Made by a program: the position numbers and the translations under genes. From assembly GCA_029782095.1 (NCBI GenBank), contig JAKOVL010000112.1, positions 1-50,953 on the forward strand: a stretch of DNA of 50,953 nt. The letters are read 5' to 3'. Within the stretch, counting starts at the first letter, position 1. Every line of letters begins with the position of its first letter. The notes below the pieces were generated by a model. It did not search any database, had not been told where the DNA came from, and was given only the letters and a program-made list of their open reading frames with translations. This document shows, piece by piece, positions 24,518 to 33,179 of the stretch. Source of the stretch: Bacillota bacterium (GTDB lineage Bacteria; Bacillota; Dethiobacteria; DTU022).

Positions 24518-25750
24518 ATGAGTCGAAGAAATTTTATTGTCAGTCTTGACGTCGGCACTACACAAGTGCGGGTTATTGTTGGAGAACCCCGCCCGGATGG
24601 TACGGTGAGTATTACCGGCCTGGGTTTAAGCCCCTCGGAAGGGCTTAAAAAGGGAATTATTATCGATCTGGAAAAAACCGTAGATTCTATCGCCCAGGCG
24701 GTTGCAGAAGCGGAGCGGATGTCCGGCCAGACTATAGACTCGGCCTATGTGGGACTGAAAGGTTTAGACCTGGAGTTGCTGAACAACCGCGGGATCGTAG
24801 CGGTTTCGTCGGAAGACCGTGAAATTCGAGAAGAGGATGTAGAGAGGGCCCTGCAGGCCACGCGGGTCATTGCCCTGCCCCAGGACCGCGAAATTGTCGA
24901 TATCATCCCCCGGGAGTTTATCGTTGACGGCTACGACGGCATTACCGACCCGGTAGGCATGCTGGGAGTGCGCCTGGAAGTGGACGCCATGATTGTCACC
25001 AGCCGCGTTTCCTTCCTGCGCAACCTGGTGCGCTGTGTCAACCGCGCCGGGCTTGATGTTAGCGGTCTGGTTCTGCATGCCCTGGCCAATGCCGAAATAG
25101 CGCTTTCCGCGGACGAGAAAGAGCTGGGCGTGCTTTTGGTCGACTTAGGGGGCGGCACCACGGAAATATCGCTGTTCCAGCAAGGCAAGCTGCGCCAGCT
25201 ATCCACGATCCCCGTGGGCGGCGACCATATTACCAACGATTTAGCCCTGGGCTTAAGGACAAGCTACTATACCGCGGAAACCCTGAAGCTGGAGCACGGA
25301 TGTGCGCTTGTTTCCCAGGCCGACGTAGAAGCTAGAATCGAAGTAAGCACTGTAGGCAGCAGAGAGCGCCGCCTGATCAGCGAAAGGGAAATCGCCCGCT
25401 TTATCGAGCCGCGGGTGCAGGAAATATTCCAGATTACCAGGGAAGAAAGCATAAAAATGGGCTGGCCGGAGCTTCCGCCGGCGGGACTGGTTTTGTGCGG
25501 CGGTGTCTCGGCTATGCCCGGAATCATTGATGTGGCCCGCCTTTATTTTAACGGTGACCAGGTCCGGCTGGCGGAAGTGGATTATGCCGGCATTCAAAAT
25601 CCAATCTACACTGCAGCCGTGGGCACGCTCTACTACGTGCACCGGCAGAACCCGCGGCAGTTTGCCGCGGAGCGCAGCAAGCCGGCCCACAAACAGAAGC
25701 CGGGGATATGGCAAAGAATAAAAGACTGGATGGGAGATATAATCGAGTAG
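24518..25750 (+). CDS. ftsA: Cell division protein FtsA
   Basis: Actin-like membrane anchor of FtsZ. The 410-residue protein has the phosphate-1 motif [16 protein letters not shown], the inserted 1C (SHS2) domain, [15 protein letters not shown], and a C-terminal amphipathic helix [14 protein letters not shown] for membrane attachment. The ATG at 24518 is preferred over GTG at 24506, which overlaps the AGGGGG site. It lies 28 bp before ftsZ in the same transcript. Confidence 0.95.
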   Translation: MSRRNFIVSLDVGTTQVRVIVGEPRPDGTVSITGLGLSPSEGLKKGIIIDLEKTVDSIAQAVAEAERMSGQTIDSAYVGLKGLDLELLNNRGIVAVSSEDREIREEDVERALQATRVIALPQDREIVDIIPREFIVDGYDGITDPVGMLGVRLEVDAMIVTSRVSFLRNLVRCVNRAGLDVSGLVLHALANAEIALSADEKELGVLLVDLGGGTTEISLFQQGKLRQLSTIPVGGDHITNDLALGLRTSYYTAETLKLEHGCALVSQADVEARIEVSTVGSRERRLISEREIARFIEPRVQEIFQITREESIKMGWPELPPAGLVLCGGVSAMPGIIDVARLYFNGDQVRLAEVDYAGIQNPIYTAAVGTLYYVHRQNPRQFAAERSKPAHKQKPGIWQRIKDWMGDIIE

Positions 25751-25778
25751 GATACGGCGCAGGGGAGGTGTGTGGATA

Positions 25779-26834
25779 GTGATCGAATTTGATGTGGAAA
25801 TGGAGCAGTTTGCCTCTATAAAAGTGGTGGGAATCGGAGGCGGCGGCAGCAACGCGGTCAACCGGATGATCGCCGCGGGGCTGCGGGGAGTTGATTTTAT
25901 AGCAGTCAATACCGATGCCCAGGCCCTTTACCTTTCCAATGCCGGAACAAAGCTGCAGATCGGGGAGAAGTTGACCAAGGGACTTGGCGCGGGAGCTAAT
26001 CCTGAAATCGGCCGGCAGGCCGCCGAGGAAAGCCGGGAAGATATTGAAAATGCGCTGAAGGGCGCAGATATGATTTTTTTAACCGCAGGGATGGGCGGAG
26101 GCACCGGCACCGGTGCGGCTCCGATCATCGCCGAAGTGGCCCGGGAGCTGGGCGCCCTGACCGTGGGCGTGGTTACCCGGCCCTTTAGCTTTGAAGGGCG
26201 CAAACGCCAGCGCCAGGCTGCAGAAGGAATTGCCTGCTTGAAAGAAAAAGTGGATACACTGATCGTTATTCCCAACGACCGGCTATTGCAGGTGGTGGAG
26301 AAGCGCACCCCCATCCTGGAAGCCTTCCGCATTGCCGATGACGTGCTGCGCCAGGGGGTGCAGGGCATCTCGGACCTCATTGCTGTGCCCGGGTTGATTA
26401 ACCTGGACTTTGCTGACGTGCGCACCATCATGTCCGAAACCGGGCCGGCGCTGATGGGGGTGGGCCAGGCCACTGGCGAAAACCGCGCCGTTGACGCGGC
26501 CAGGGCGGCCACCAGCAGCCCGCTTTTGGAATCCTCCATTGAGGGTGCCCAGGGCGTATTAATTAATATTACCGGGGGAGCCGATCTGGGCCTGTTCGAA
26601 GTGAATGAGGCCGCGGAAATTATAGCCGGCTATGCTGATCCCGACGCTCACATTATTTTTGGCGCAGTCATCGATGAGAGCTTCACCGACCAGGTCAGAG
26701 TTACCGTGATCGCCACAGGGTTTAAGCAAAAAAATGAAGGCTACAACCAGGCGTTGCAAGAAGTGGGCCGCAGCGCCTTTGCCCGTGGTGAAAACCTGGA
26801 TAAGCCGGCCTGGGCCCGCTTCTCCAAAGAGTAA
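25779..26834 (+). CDS. ftsZ: Cell division GTPase FtsZ
   Basis: Tubulin-like GTPase that forms the Z ring. The N-terminal [16 protein letters not shown], the tubulin signature [10 protein letters not shown], and [10 protein letters not shown] are all present. GTG at 25779 (351 residues) is preferred over GTG 25770, because the GGGGAGG site (25762-25768) is 10 bp before it. The intrinsically disordered linker is short and the C-terminal peptide ends [12 protein letters not shown], where most FtsZ have a DIPxFLR-like core. The gene is followed by a strong terminator. Confidence 0.96.
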   Translation: MIEFDVEMEQFASIKVVGIGGGGSNAVNRMIAAGLRGVDFIAVNTDAQALYLSNAGTKLQIGEKLTKGLGAGANPEIGRQAAEESREDIENALKGADMIFLTAGMGGGTGTGAAPIIAEVARELGALTVGVVTRPFSFEGRKRQRQAAEGIACLKEKVDTLIVIPNDRLLQVVEKRTPILEAFRIADDVLRQGVQGISDLIAVPGLINLDFADVRTIMSETGPALMGVGQATGENRAVDAARAATSSPLLESSIEGAQGVLINITGGADLGLFEVNEAAEIIAGYADPDAHIIFGAVIDESFTDQVRVTVIATGFKQKNEGYNQALQEVGRSAFARGENLDKPAWARFSKE

Positions 26835-26862
26835 AAAGACACACTTTTGCCAACACAAACAC

Positions 26863-26903
26863 AGGGGACAGACCTACTATTGCAGGTCTGTCCCCTTTCC
26901 TTA
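26863..26903 (+). terminator. Terminator of the dcw operon after ftsZ
   Basis: AGGGGACAGACCT (26863-26875) pairs without mismatch with AGGTCTGTCCCCT (26884-26896), followed by TTCCTT. It separates division genes from the sporulation genes that follow. Confidence 0.85.
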
Positions 26904-26985
26904 TTATTGCGTCCAATCCCTTAACGCCTTTAGCCGGGGCTGGTAGAAAAACGGCCCTCTGCCGGACAGTTAAGTGCGCCTTTTT

Positions 26986-27051
26986 TGTCGTAATTTTTGG
27001 TGAAAGCGGCGCCAAACTGCGACAGCATTCCGAAATGGGGCGAGCTATAAT
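26986..27051 (+). promoter_or_regulatory. Probable Spo0A-controlled promoter of spoIIGA
   Basis: TGTCGTA (26986-26992) and TGCGACA (27018-27024, inverse of TGTCGCA) each differ by one base from the Spo0A box TGTCGAA. A perfect TATAAT lies at 27046-27051, and no -35 is recognisable. The Bacillus spoIIG promoter has the same design: two 0A boxes and a SigA -10. Confidence 0.45.
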
Positions 27052-27117
27052 TGTATCATATCCGGGTAGGGTCGTTCATATGGATAGGAACGAGCCCCTG
27101 GCTGGCGGGGTGGCTGG

Positions 27118-28098
27118 ATGTATTGGGACCTGCTTCTTTTCATCAATCTGGTCGTAAACTATTTTATATTGCTGATTACCGCCAGATTGTTCCGCAAGCA
27201 ACCGGGTGCGCCGCGTCTTTTGCTCGGAGCCGCTGCCGGCGCGCTGGCAGTCTTGATCTTTCGCCTGCCGGCTTATCCGGCGTTGACAGCAGGCGCCACA
27301 TTCGCAACCCCGGTATTGATGATTGTCCTGGTATTTTGGCCGCTGCGTCGGCTGGAGCTTTTTTTGCTCTGGTGTTCATTGTTTCTTGTCTCATTTTTAA
27401 CCGGCGGAGCGGTCCTGGCCCTGTCAATGCTGAATCGTTCCGGTATAACCTGGGAACCGCCCCGCGGAGTGGCCTCCCTATTCCTGGTCTGCCTGCTGCT
27501 CTATGCAGCCCTCGGTTTTGTCAGGCCATACCTGGAAGAGAGAAAATGGCAGAAACTATGGCAAATGGAACTGCTTATTACCTGGCGAGGCAAAGAAAAA
27601 GCGGTGCGGGCTTACCTGGATAGCGGCAACCGCCTGCGCGAACCGCTGTCGCAGCGTGCGGTAATTGTCATTCATTATCATTCTCTGAAAGAGATGCTGC
27701 CGCCGGCAGTATATCGCTGCCTTTCCAATTCGAAAATGGAGCCCTGGGAAGTTCTGCCCAGTCTAGAGCAGAAAACCGAGGCCAGGTGCTTTACCCTGGT
27801 TCCGTACGGCGGCCTTGGCGGCCGCCAGGGGATGCTTTTGGGTTTCAAGCCGGATGGTGTAGCCGTGTCCAGGGGCGGGCAAAGGTGGCAGGTCGAAGTT
27901 CCGGTTGTGCTGGGTCTGTCCAGGCACGGCTTCGGGCCGGTGGCGGAGTATGAAGCCCTTCTCCCCCCGGATTTGCTGGAAGGAGCAGGGGCCAGGAGCC
28001 AGGAGACAGGGAAAAAGCGCCGGTTGGCTGAGGCAGCCGGCAAACAGGTGGGAAAAGCGGTAGCCGGAAGGCAGTATTCGATAGCCGGCAGCCGGTAG
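27118..28098 (+). CDS. spoIIGA: Sporulation sigma-E processing aspartic protease SpoIIGA
   Basis: Membrane-bound aspartic protease that cleaves pro-SigE in the mother cell. The 326-residue protein has five membrane segments in residues 1-135 and a cytoplasmic catalytic domain with D168 in AYLDSGNRL. GGGGTGG precedes the ATG. The last 45 or so residues (from about 288) are encoded by sequence holding a repeat-family module (27981-28011) and are basic and low in family similarity; they are probably a dispensable tail. sigE follows as in Bacillus. Confidence 0.92.
   Translation: MYWDLLLFINLVVNYFILLITARLFRKQPGAPRLLLGAAAGALAVLIFRLPAYPALTAGATFATPVLMIVLVFWPLRRLELFLLWCSLFLVSFLTGGAVLALSMLNRSGITWEPPRGVASLFLVCLLLYAALGFVRPYLEERKWQKLWQMELLITWRGKEKAVRAYLDSGNRLREPLSQRAVIVIHYHSLKEMLPPAVYRCLSNSKMEPWEVLPSLEQKTEARCFTLVPYGGLGGRQGMLLGFKPDGVAVSRGGQRWQVEVPVVLGLSRHGFGPVAEYEALLPPDLLEGAGARSQETGKKRRLAEAAGKQVGKAVAGRQYSIAGSR
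27981..28011 (+). repeat. Repeat-family module inside the 3' end of spoIIGA
   Basis: AGGAGCAGGGGCCAGGAG followed by CCAGGAGACAGGG: two units of the AGGAGACAG-type module, read in frame as part of SpoIIGA. Confidence 0.6.
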
Positions 28099-28150
28099 TT
28101 GGGTTGCGTTGGAGCAGTCTCCGGCCATAGGCGACGGGGAAAGAGCAGTG

Positions 28151-28193
28151 CTCCTGTATCCTTTATTCTGTCTCCTATCTCCTGTATTGCCAG
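28151..28193 (-). repeat. Repeat-family module between spoIIGA and sigE
   Basis: CTCCTGTATCCTTTATTC, TGTCTCCTATCTCCTGTATTG: the inverse complement of the CAGGAGACAGAATAAAGGA module. It lies in an in-frame extension upstream of the true sigE start. Confidence 0.7.
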
Positions 28194-28230
28194 AGTGCGA
28201 TACAGACACGCGTCTGCGGAGGTGGCTTTT

Positions 28231-28968
28231 TTGTTGAAAAAACTGATGATTACACTGCAATTAAACCTGGCCCTGCTTATCCTGCGCCTGCGCCGCCTGC
28301 TTGGGCTGGATTACCTGCAATATATCTTTTATGTCAGCAGCAGTGAAGCGCTGCCGCCGCCGCTGTCCCTGGAAGAAGAGGGTTTTCTCCTGGATAAGCT
28401 GAAAAAAGGAGACGGCGCGGTGCGCACGGTCCTCATCGAACGGAACCTGCGCCTGGTCGTCTATATTGCCCGGAAATTTGAAAACACAGGCATTAACATT
28501 GATGACCTGGTTTCTATCGGCACCATCGGTTTGATCAAGGCGGTCAACACTTTTGACCCCCATAAAAATATAAAGCTTGCCACCTACGCCTCCAAGTGCA
28601 TCGAAAACGAGATCTTAATGTTTTTAAGGCGCAACAACCGGATCCGCTCCGAGATTTCCTTTGACGAACCGCTGAACGTGGATTGGGATGGCAACGAGCT
28701 TTTACTGTCCGATGTCCTCGGCACCGAAGGAGACCTGGTGCTAAAAAATATCGAAGAAGAGGTAGAGCGCAAACTGCTTTACATGGCCATGGACAAATTG
28801 AGCTATCGCGAGCGGCGCATCATGGAGCTGCGCTTCGGACTGCTCAACGGGGTGGAGAAAACACAAAAAGAGGTGGCCGATCTTTTAGGGATATCCCAGT
28901 CATATATCTCGCGCCTGGAGAAGCGTATTATTAAACGGCTGCAAAAGGAAATACGCAAAATGGAATAG
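28231..28968 (+). CDS. sigE: RNA polymerase sporulation sigma factor SigE (pro-form)
   Basis: Mother-cell sigma factor made as an inactive precursor and cut by SpoIIGA. The N-terminal hydrophobic pro-region ([20 protein letters not shown]) precedes region 2 ([35 protein letters not shown]) and region 4 with helix-turn-helix [23 protein letters not shown] 28231 (or 28234) lies 5-8 bp after GGAGGTGG, giving 245 residues; the open frame to 28099 is repeat-derived. It is transcribed with spoIIGA. Confidence 0.95.
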   Translation: MLKKLMITLQLNLALLILRLRRLLGLDYLQYIFYVSSSEALPPPLSLEEEGFLLDKLKKGDGAVRTVLIERNLRLVVYIARKFENTGINIDDLVSIGTIGLIKAVNTFDPHKNIKLATYASKCIENEILMFLRRNNRIRSEISFDEPLNVDWDGNELLLSDVLGTEGDLVLKNIEEEVERKLLYMAMDKLSYRERRIMELRFGLLNGVEKTQKEVADLLGISQSYISRLEKRIIKRLQKEIRKME

Positions 28969-28997
28969 GGGCTCCTTGCCCTTGCCCCTGGCGGAAC

Positions 28998-29027
28998 AGA
29001 ATAAAAAAGGGCGGTGAGGAAATACTT
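28998..29027 (+). promoter_or_regulatory. SigF-like promoter of sigG
   Basis: AGAATA (28998-29003), 14 bp, GGAAATACTT (29018-29027). The -10 fits the forespore SigF pattern GGnnAnAnTw; the -35 has A where Y is preferred, and the spacer is a base short. In Bacillus sigG is transcribed by SigF. Confidence 0.4.
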
Positions 29028-29059
29028 TTTATATCCGTCAGGCAGCGAGGAGCGAGAAC

Positions 29060-29830
29060 ATGAACAAAGTGGAAATTTGCGGCGTCAATACATCCAAGCT
29101 TCCCGTGCTGAAGAATAAAGAGATGAGGCAGCTGTTTATGGCCATGCAAAATGGCGATCGCCAGGCCCGCGAGAAGTTAATCAGCGGCAACCTGCGACTG
29201 GTTTTAAGTGTGATCCAGCGTTTTAATAACCGGGGGGAATATGTAGATGACCTCTTCCAGGTCGGCTGTATCGGACTGATTAAGGCCATCGATAATTTTG
29301 ATTTAAGCCAGAATGTAAAATTTTCCACTTATGCGGTCCCCATGATCATCGGAGAGATCAGGCGCTACCTGAGGGATAATACCCCCATCCGCGTCAGCCG
29401 CTCTTTAAGGGATATTGCCTATAAAGTGCTGCAGGTCAGGGATGTGCTGGCGAACAAGTTTTCCCGGGAGCCCTCTGTGAGCGAAATTGCCAAAGAGCTT
29501 AATTTGCAGAGGGAAGAGATCATCTTTGCCCTGGATGCCATCCAGGAACCGGTTTCCCTGTTTGAACCGATTTATCACGACGGCGGAGATCCCATCTTCG
29601 TGATGGATCAAATCAGCGACGAGAAGAACGTGGATGAGCGCTGGCTGGAGATTTTGTCCATTAAGGAGGCCCTGACCAGGTTGAGTGAGCGAGAGAAAAT
29701 GATCTTGACTATGCGCTTTTACCGGGGCAAAACCCAGATGGAAGTAGCCGACGAGATCGGCATCTCCCAGGCCCAGGTTTCTCGCCTGGAAAAGGCCGCC
29801 CTGGGGCATCTTAAAAAATATGTCAATTAA
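29060..29830 (+). CDS. sigG: RNA polymerase sporulation sigma factor SigG
   Basis: Late forespore sigma factor. The 256-residue protein begins MNKVEICGVNTSKLPVLKN, the hallmark SigG N-terminus. Region 2 has RNLRLV-like GNLRLVLSVIQRFNNRGE and DDLFQVGCIGLIKAIDNFD, region 3 REPSVSEIAKELN, and region 4 QMEVADEIGISQAQVSRLEK. The order spoIIGA-sigE-sigG matches Bacillus and Clostridia. GAGGAG lies 8 bp before the ATG. Confidence 0.97.
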   Translation: MNKVEICGVNTSKLPVLKNKEMRQLFMAMQNGDRQAREKLISGNLRLVLSVIQRFNNRGEYVDDLFQVGCIGLIKAIDNFDLSQNVKFSTYAVPMIIGEIRRYLRDNTPIRVSRSLRDIAYKVLQVRDVLANKFSREPSVSEIAKELNLQREEIIFALDAIQEPVSLFEPIYHDGGDPIFVMDQISDEKNVDERWLEILSIKEALTRLSEREKMILTMRFYRGKTQMEVADEIGISQAQVSRLEKAALGHLKKYVN

Positions 29831-30013
29831 TCGCCGTCTTTCCGGGCACGGTGATGAATATATTTTAATACAATAAAATATAAGCTGCGGCAGCGGCAGC
29901 AGTTTCGGCCCATGACGGCGCCCCGCATGACCAGGAGAGGGCTTGGCGCCTGTCGAAGTTCTTCCAGGCCAATGGAGAGGGTTTAAACAGAGAAATAACG
30001 GAGGAGAGCCCCT

Positions 30014-30271
30014 TTGATCAGGATCAGTGAACTGAAAGAGCGCGACGTGGTCAATGTTAACGACGGACGCCGCCTCGGATTGATTAAAGATCTGGAGTTG
30101 GATCTGGATAAAGGGGCGGTTAAAGCCATAATTATTCCGGCGGCGGGCGGCGTCTGGGGCAAAATATACCGTGCCAGAGATTACATTATCCCCTGGGAAA
30201 AAATTGTGAAGATTGGCGTGGATACCATCTTGGTTGACTTTCCCCAGGACCATTACCACCACCGCGATTAA
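30014..30271 (+). CDS. ylmC: YlmC/YmxH-family PRC-barrel sporulation protein
   Basis: An 85-residue PRC-barrel protein (ISELKERDVVNVNDGRRLG, DLELDLDKGAVKAIIIP, then VKIGVDTILVDF). The YlmC/YmxH family is widespread in spore formers next to sigG, but its function is not established. The start is TTG at 30014, 7 bp after GGAGGAG. The histidine-rich end (DHYHHRD) is unusual in a protein this short and could bind a metal, which is speculation. Confidence 0.88.
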   Translation: MIRISELKERDVVNVNDGRRLGLIKDLELDLDKGAVKAIIIPAAGGVWGKIYRARDYIIPWEKIVKIGVDTILVDFPQDHYHHRD

Positions 30272-30474
30272 AAATTCCGTATTTCCCGCTGGTTTTTCAT
30301 TTTCTCCTGAAAACTGTGGAGGGCAGACCATTCGTGCCGGAGCTTCCGCAAGCACTCCGCGCAAGGAGCCTGGCTGCCGGTTAAATGCTGCTTTCATTCT
30401 TCTCCCACCAAAAACGCGAACAGGTGTTCCCAAAATCAAATCAAAAATGCTATAATGATTCTAAGGCTGGATCT
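30272..30474. other. ylmC-nrdR gap, first part: no gene seen
   Basis: No frame with a credible start. A TATAAT at 30450-30455 has no good -35. The stretch to 30592 then holds a repeat module, the nrdR promoter and two NrdR boxes. Confidence 0.4.
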
Positions 30475-30512
30475 GGTCTCCTGTTTTCTGCCTTTAGCTT
30501 CTGTTTCCTGCA
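30475..30512 (-). repeat. Repeat-family module upstream of nrdR
   Basis: GGTCTCCTGTTTTCTGCC and TTCTGTTTCCTGCAG: a diverged inverse copy of the CAGGAGACAGAATACAGGAG module, just before the nrdR promoter. Confidence 0.55.
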
Positions 30513-30527
30513 GAGCTAAAATTTATC

Positions 30528-30557
30528 TTTACAACACTATATCTTGTGTCTTATAAT
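30528..30557 (+). promoter_or_regulatory. nrdR promoter
   Basis: TTTACA (30528-30533), 18 bp, TATAAT (30552-30557). The spacer is filled by the first NrdR box. Confidence 0.7.
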
Positions 30558-30581
30558 TAAACTCATACCAATATATTGTTG
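30534..30581 (+). promoter_or_regulatory. Tandem NrdR boxes
   Basis: ACACTATATCTTGTGT (30534-30549) matches the NrdR box consensus ACACwATATATwGTGT at 15 of 16 positions. A second, weaker palindrome CAATATATTG lies at 30569-30578. The centres are 32 bp apart, three helical turns, the usual arrangement of paired NrdR boxes. Binding would cover the promoter and repress nrdR-nrdD-nrdG when dATP is plentiful. Confidence 0.8.
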
Positions 30582-30592
30582 GGGGGCTGGCC

Positions 30593-31063
30593 ATGAAATG
30601 CCCCTTTTGCGGCGAGCAGGACAGCCGGGTTCTGGATTCCCGGGCCTCCCGGGAAGGCGCTGCCGTGCGCCGGCGGCGGGAATGCACCCGCTGCAGCAAC
30701 CGCTTCACTACCATGGAGAAGGTGGAAGAAGAGCCGATTGTAGTGATCAAGCGGGACGGGCGCCGTGAACTTTTTGACAGTGCCAAAATCTTAAGAGGGC
30801 TGATCCTGGCCGGACAAAAGCGGGATATTCCGCTGTCCACCTGGGAAAAGGTGGTAGAGAAGCTGGAGCAGGAGCTGCGCAGCCGTTATACGCGCGAGGT
30901 GGCCTCTGAGCAGATCGGCGAGCTGATCTTGAGCAAGCTGAGGCATATTGACGAAGTGGCTTATGTGCGCTTTGCTTCTGTGTTTCACCAGTTTCCCGAC
31001 GTGGAAACGTTTAAAGCCGAGCTGGAGGAAATGATCCAGAAAAAGAAGGAAGGCCGGCTGTAG
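30593..31063 (+). CDS. nrdR: Transcriptional repressor NrdR
   Basis: Nucleotide-sensing repressor of ribonucleotide reductase genes. Of 156 residues, the N-terminal zinc ribbon has C3, C6, C31 and C34 followed by NRFTTMEKV. The ATP-cone follows (VVIKRDGRRELFDSAKILRGL). Its own promoter holds NrdR boxes. It is 19 bp before nrdD, so the repressor is encoded with its target. Confidence 0.97.
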   Translation: MKCPFCGEQDSRVLDSRASREGAAVRRRRECTRCSNRFTTMEKVEEEPIVVIKRDGRRELFDSAKILRGLILAGQKRDIPLSTWEKVVEKLEQELRSRYTREVASEQIGELILSKLRHIDEVAYVRFASVFHQFPDVETFKAELEEMIQKKKEGRL

Positions 31064-31082
31064 AAAAAGGGAGGGTTTAAGC

Positions 31083-33179
31083 GTGGAGGAAAGCGTTGCT
31101 TCAGCAGCGAAGCAAAGCGCTGCCAGGGCGGCAGCGCCTTTTCAGGAAATCAGGAAACGGGACGGCCGGGTGGTCCCCTTTGACCCGGTTAAGATTACCG
31201 ACGCCATTTTTAAAGCGGCCCGGGCGGTGGGCGGCAGCAATCGTGAAATTGCAGAAAACCTGACAGAGCAGGTCATTAATACCCTGCTAAAAACCGGGTA
31301 TGCCGGGCTGATCCCCACGGTAGAAGAGGTCCAGGATGCGGTGGAAAAAGTGCTCATTGAAAATGGACATGCCCGCACGGCCAAGGCTTATATTCTCTAC
31401 CGCGACCGGCGCACCCGCATCCGCGAGGCCAAGTCCGAGTTGATGGACGTGGTTAAAGAGATCCTCGTGGAAACTAACCGCGAAAACGCCAATGTGAGCA
31501 ACTCGCCTTCGGCGAAGATGCTGCAGATCGCCATGGCCGCCAGTAAAAAATATTACTTGAGCAACCTCATCCCTGAAGAATTCGCCCAGGCCCACCAGGA
31601 GGGGGCCCTGCATATTCACGATCTGGACTATTACAGCAAAACTTTGAACTGCCTGCAGATCGATTTGACCCGCCTGCTGAAGAAAGGCTTCAATACCGGC
31701 TACGGCTATATCCGCCCGCCCAAGCGCATTGCTTCGGCGGCGGCCCAGGCGGCGATCATCCTGCAGAGCAACCAGAACGACATGTTCGGGGGCCAGAGCT
31801 TCCCCCACTTCGACCGCAGCATGGGCGAGATCATTGCCTTTTTCAGCGAGAAACCATCCTACGAAGAGATTTACCAGGCCATGGAGGGGCTGGTCTATAA
31901 CCTTAATACCATGCATTCCCGCGCCGGGGCGCAGGTGCCGTTTTCCTCCCTTAACCTCGGCACCGACACTTCCGAGGAGGGGCGTGCGGTTACCCGGGCG
32001 GTTTTGGAAGCGTTTAAGCGGGGGCTGGGCCGGGGAGAGAGCCCCATCTTTCCCAACCTGGTCTTCCGGGTCAAGGAAGGGGTTAATTTTAACCCCGGCG
32101 ACCCCAACTACGACCTTTTCCAGCTGGCCCTGGAGGTGGCGGCCCGCCGCATGAACCCGACTTTTAGCTTTATGGACAGCTCTTTTAACCGCCCCTACGG
32201 TGACGAGGTGGCTTACATGGGCTGCCGCACCCGCGTCATCGGCAACCGTCACGGTCCTGAAGTCTCCGCCCGCCGGGGCAATATTGCGCCGGTGACCCTG
32301 AATCTGCCCCGGGTAGCCCTGGAGTGCCGCGGCGATATCGACCTGTTTTTCGTCCAGCTGGATCGACTGCTGCGCCTGGGCGCCCGCCAGCTGTTGCACC
32401 GCTACGAAGTGCTCTCGCGGCTGCGCGTGCGCGATCTGCCTTTCCTCATGGGCGAGAAGCTTTACCTTGGCTCGGAGAACTTGGGCCCCGACGACACCAT
32501 CCACGAGGTCATCCGCCACGGAACCCTGGCCATCGGCTTTATCGGCCTGGCCGAAACGCTGCAGGTGCTCATCGGCAAACATCACGGCGAAGACGACGAA
32601 GCGCTGCAGCTGGGCCTGAACATTGTCAACCATATTCGGCGCCGCACCGACTCCTTTGCCGAAGAGTTCGACCTCAATTTTGTAGTGGTGGCCACCCCGG
32701 CCGAAGGGCTGGCCGGGCGCTTCGTGGCCATGGATCGGGAACGCTTCGGCATCCTGCCGGGGGTGACCGACAAGGCCTACTACACCAATTCATTCCATAT
32801 CCCTGTCAATTACGCCCTATCCTATTTTGACAAGATTAAGGCTGAAGGCGCTTTCCACAGCCTCTGCAACGCCGGGCATATTTCTTACGTGGAACTGGAA
32901 GCACCCCCCATCCACAATGTTGAGGCGGTGGAGCGCATCGTGCGCCACATGGCCGCCTGCGATGTGGGCTACGGCGGCATCAATTTTCCCCTGGATGAAT
33001 GCTGCTCCTGCGCCTTTAGCGGGATCATTGAACGGGAATGCCCCCGCTGCGGCGGTGAGGAGATCCGGCGCATCCGGCGCATTACCGGTTATCTCTCCAC
33101 GGAAGAACGCTTCAACGAAGCGAAGCACAGCGAGCTTAAAGACAGGCGGCCGCACTTTTTGCCGCGGGAGCTGAAATGA
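31083..33179 (+). CDS. nrdD: Anaerobic ribonucleoside-triphosphate reductase (class III)
   Basis: Glycyl-radical enzyme reducing ribonucleoside triphosphates to deoxy forms without oxygen. Of 698 residues, an ATP-cone occupies about 20-115 (IRKRDGRVVPFDPVKITDAI). The barrel follows, and the C-terminus carries a zinc site (CCSCAFSGIIERECPRCGG) and the glycyl-radical segment RRITGYLSTEERFN with the radical at G669. The start is GTG 31083 after GGGAGG. Its stop overlaps nrdG by 4 bp. The oxygen-sensitive enzyme fits a strictly anaerobic host; this does not exclude other reductases elsewhere. Confidence 0.96.
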   Translation: MEESVASAAKQSAARAAAPFQEIRKRDGRVVPFDPVKITDAIFKAARAVGGSNREIAENLTEQVINTLLKTGYAGLIPTVEEVQDAVEKVLIENGHARTAKAYILYRDRRTRIREAKSELMDVVKEILVETNRENANVSNSPSAKMLQIAMAASKKYYLSNLIPEEFAQAHQEGALHIHDLDYYSKTLNCLQIDLTRLLKKGFNTGYGYIRPPKRIASAAAQAAIILQSNQNDMFGGQSFPHFDRSMGEIIAFFSEKPSYEEIYQAMEGLVYNLNTMHSRAGAQVPFSSLNLGTDTSEEGRAVTRAVLEAFKRGLGRGESPIFPNLVFRVKEGVNFNPGDPNYDLFQLALEVAARRMNPTFSFMDSSFNRPYGDEVAYMGCRTRVIGNRHGPEVSARRGNIAPVTLNLPRVALECRGDIDLFFVQLDRLLRLGARQLLHRYEVLSRLRVRDLPFLMGEKLYLGSENLGPDDTIHEVIRHGTLAIGFIGLAETLQVLIGKHHGEDDEALQLGLNIVNHIRRRTDSFAEEFDLNFVVVATPAEGLAGRFVAMDRERFGILPGVTDKAYYTNSFHIPVNYALSYFDKIKAEGAFHSLCNAGHISYVELEAPPIHNVEAVERIVRHMAACDVGYGGINFPLDECCSCAFSGIIERECPRCGGEEIRRIRRITGYLSTEERFNEAKHSELKDRRPHFLPRELK

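Noticed and set aside
27051-27623. 190-codon frame overlapping the start of spoIIGA
   Set aside because: SpoIIGA in another frame has the correct membrane helices, catalytic motif and ribosome binding site.
29860-29881. ATATTTTA / TAAAATAT hairpin after sigG as terminator
   Set aside because: The stem is only A-T pairs and has no T-run, so termination is unlikely.
29405-30439. 344-codon frame antisense to sigG and ylmC
   Set aside because: It runs across two convincing genes and a gap, has no recognisable domain, and its composition mirrors the opposite strand.
31287-32633. 448-codon frame antisense to nrdD
   Set aside because: It is a by-product of GC-rich codon use in nrdD; no family similarity and no ribosome binding site.
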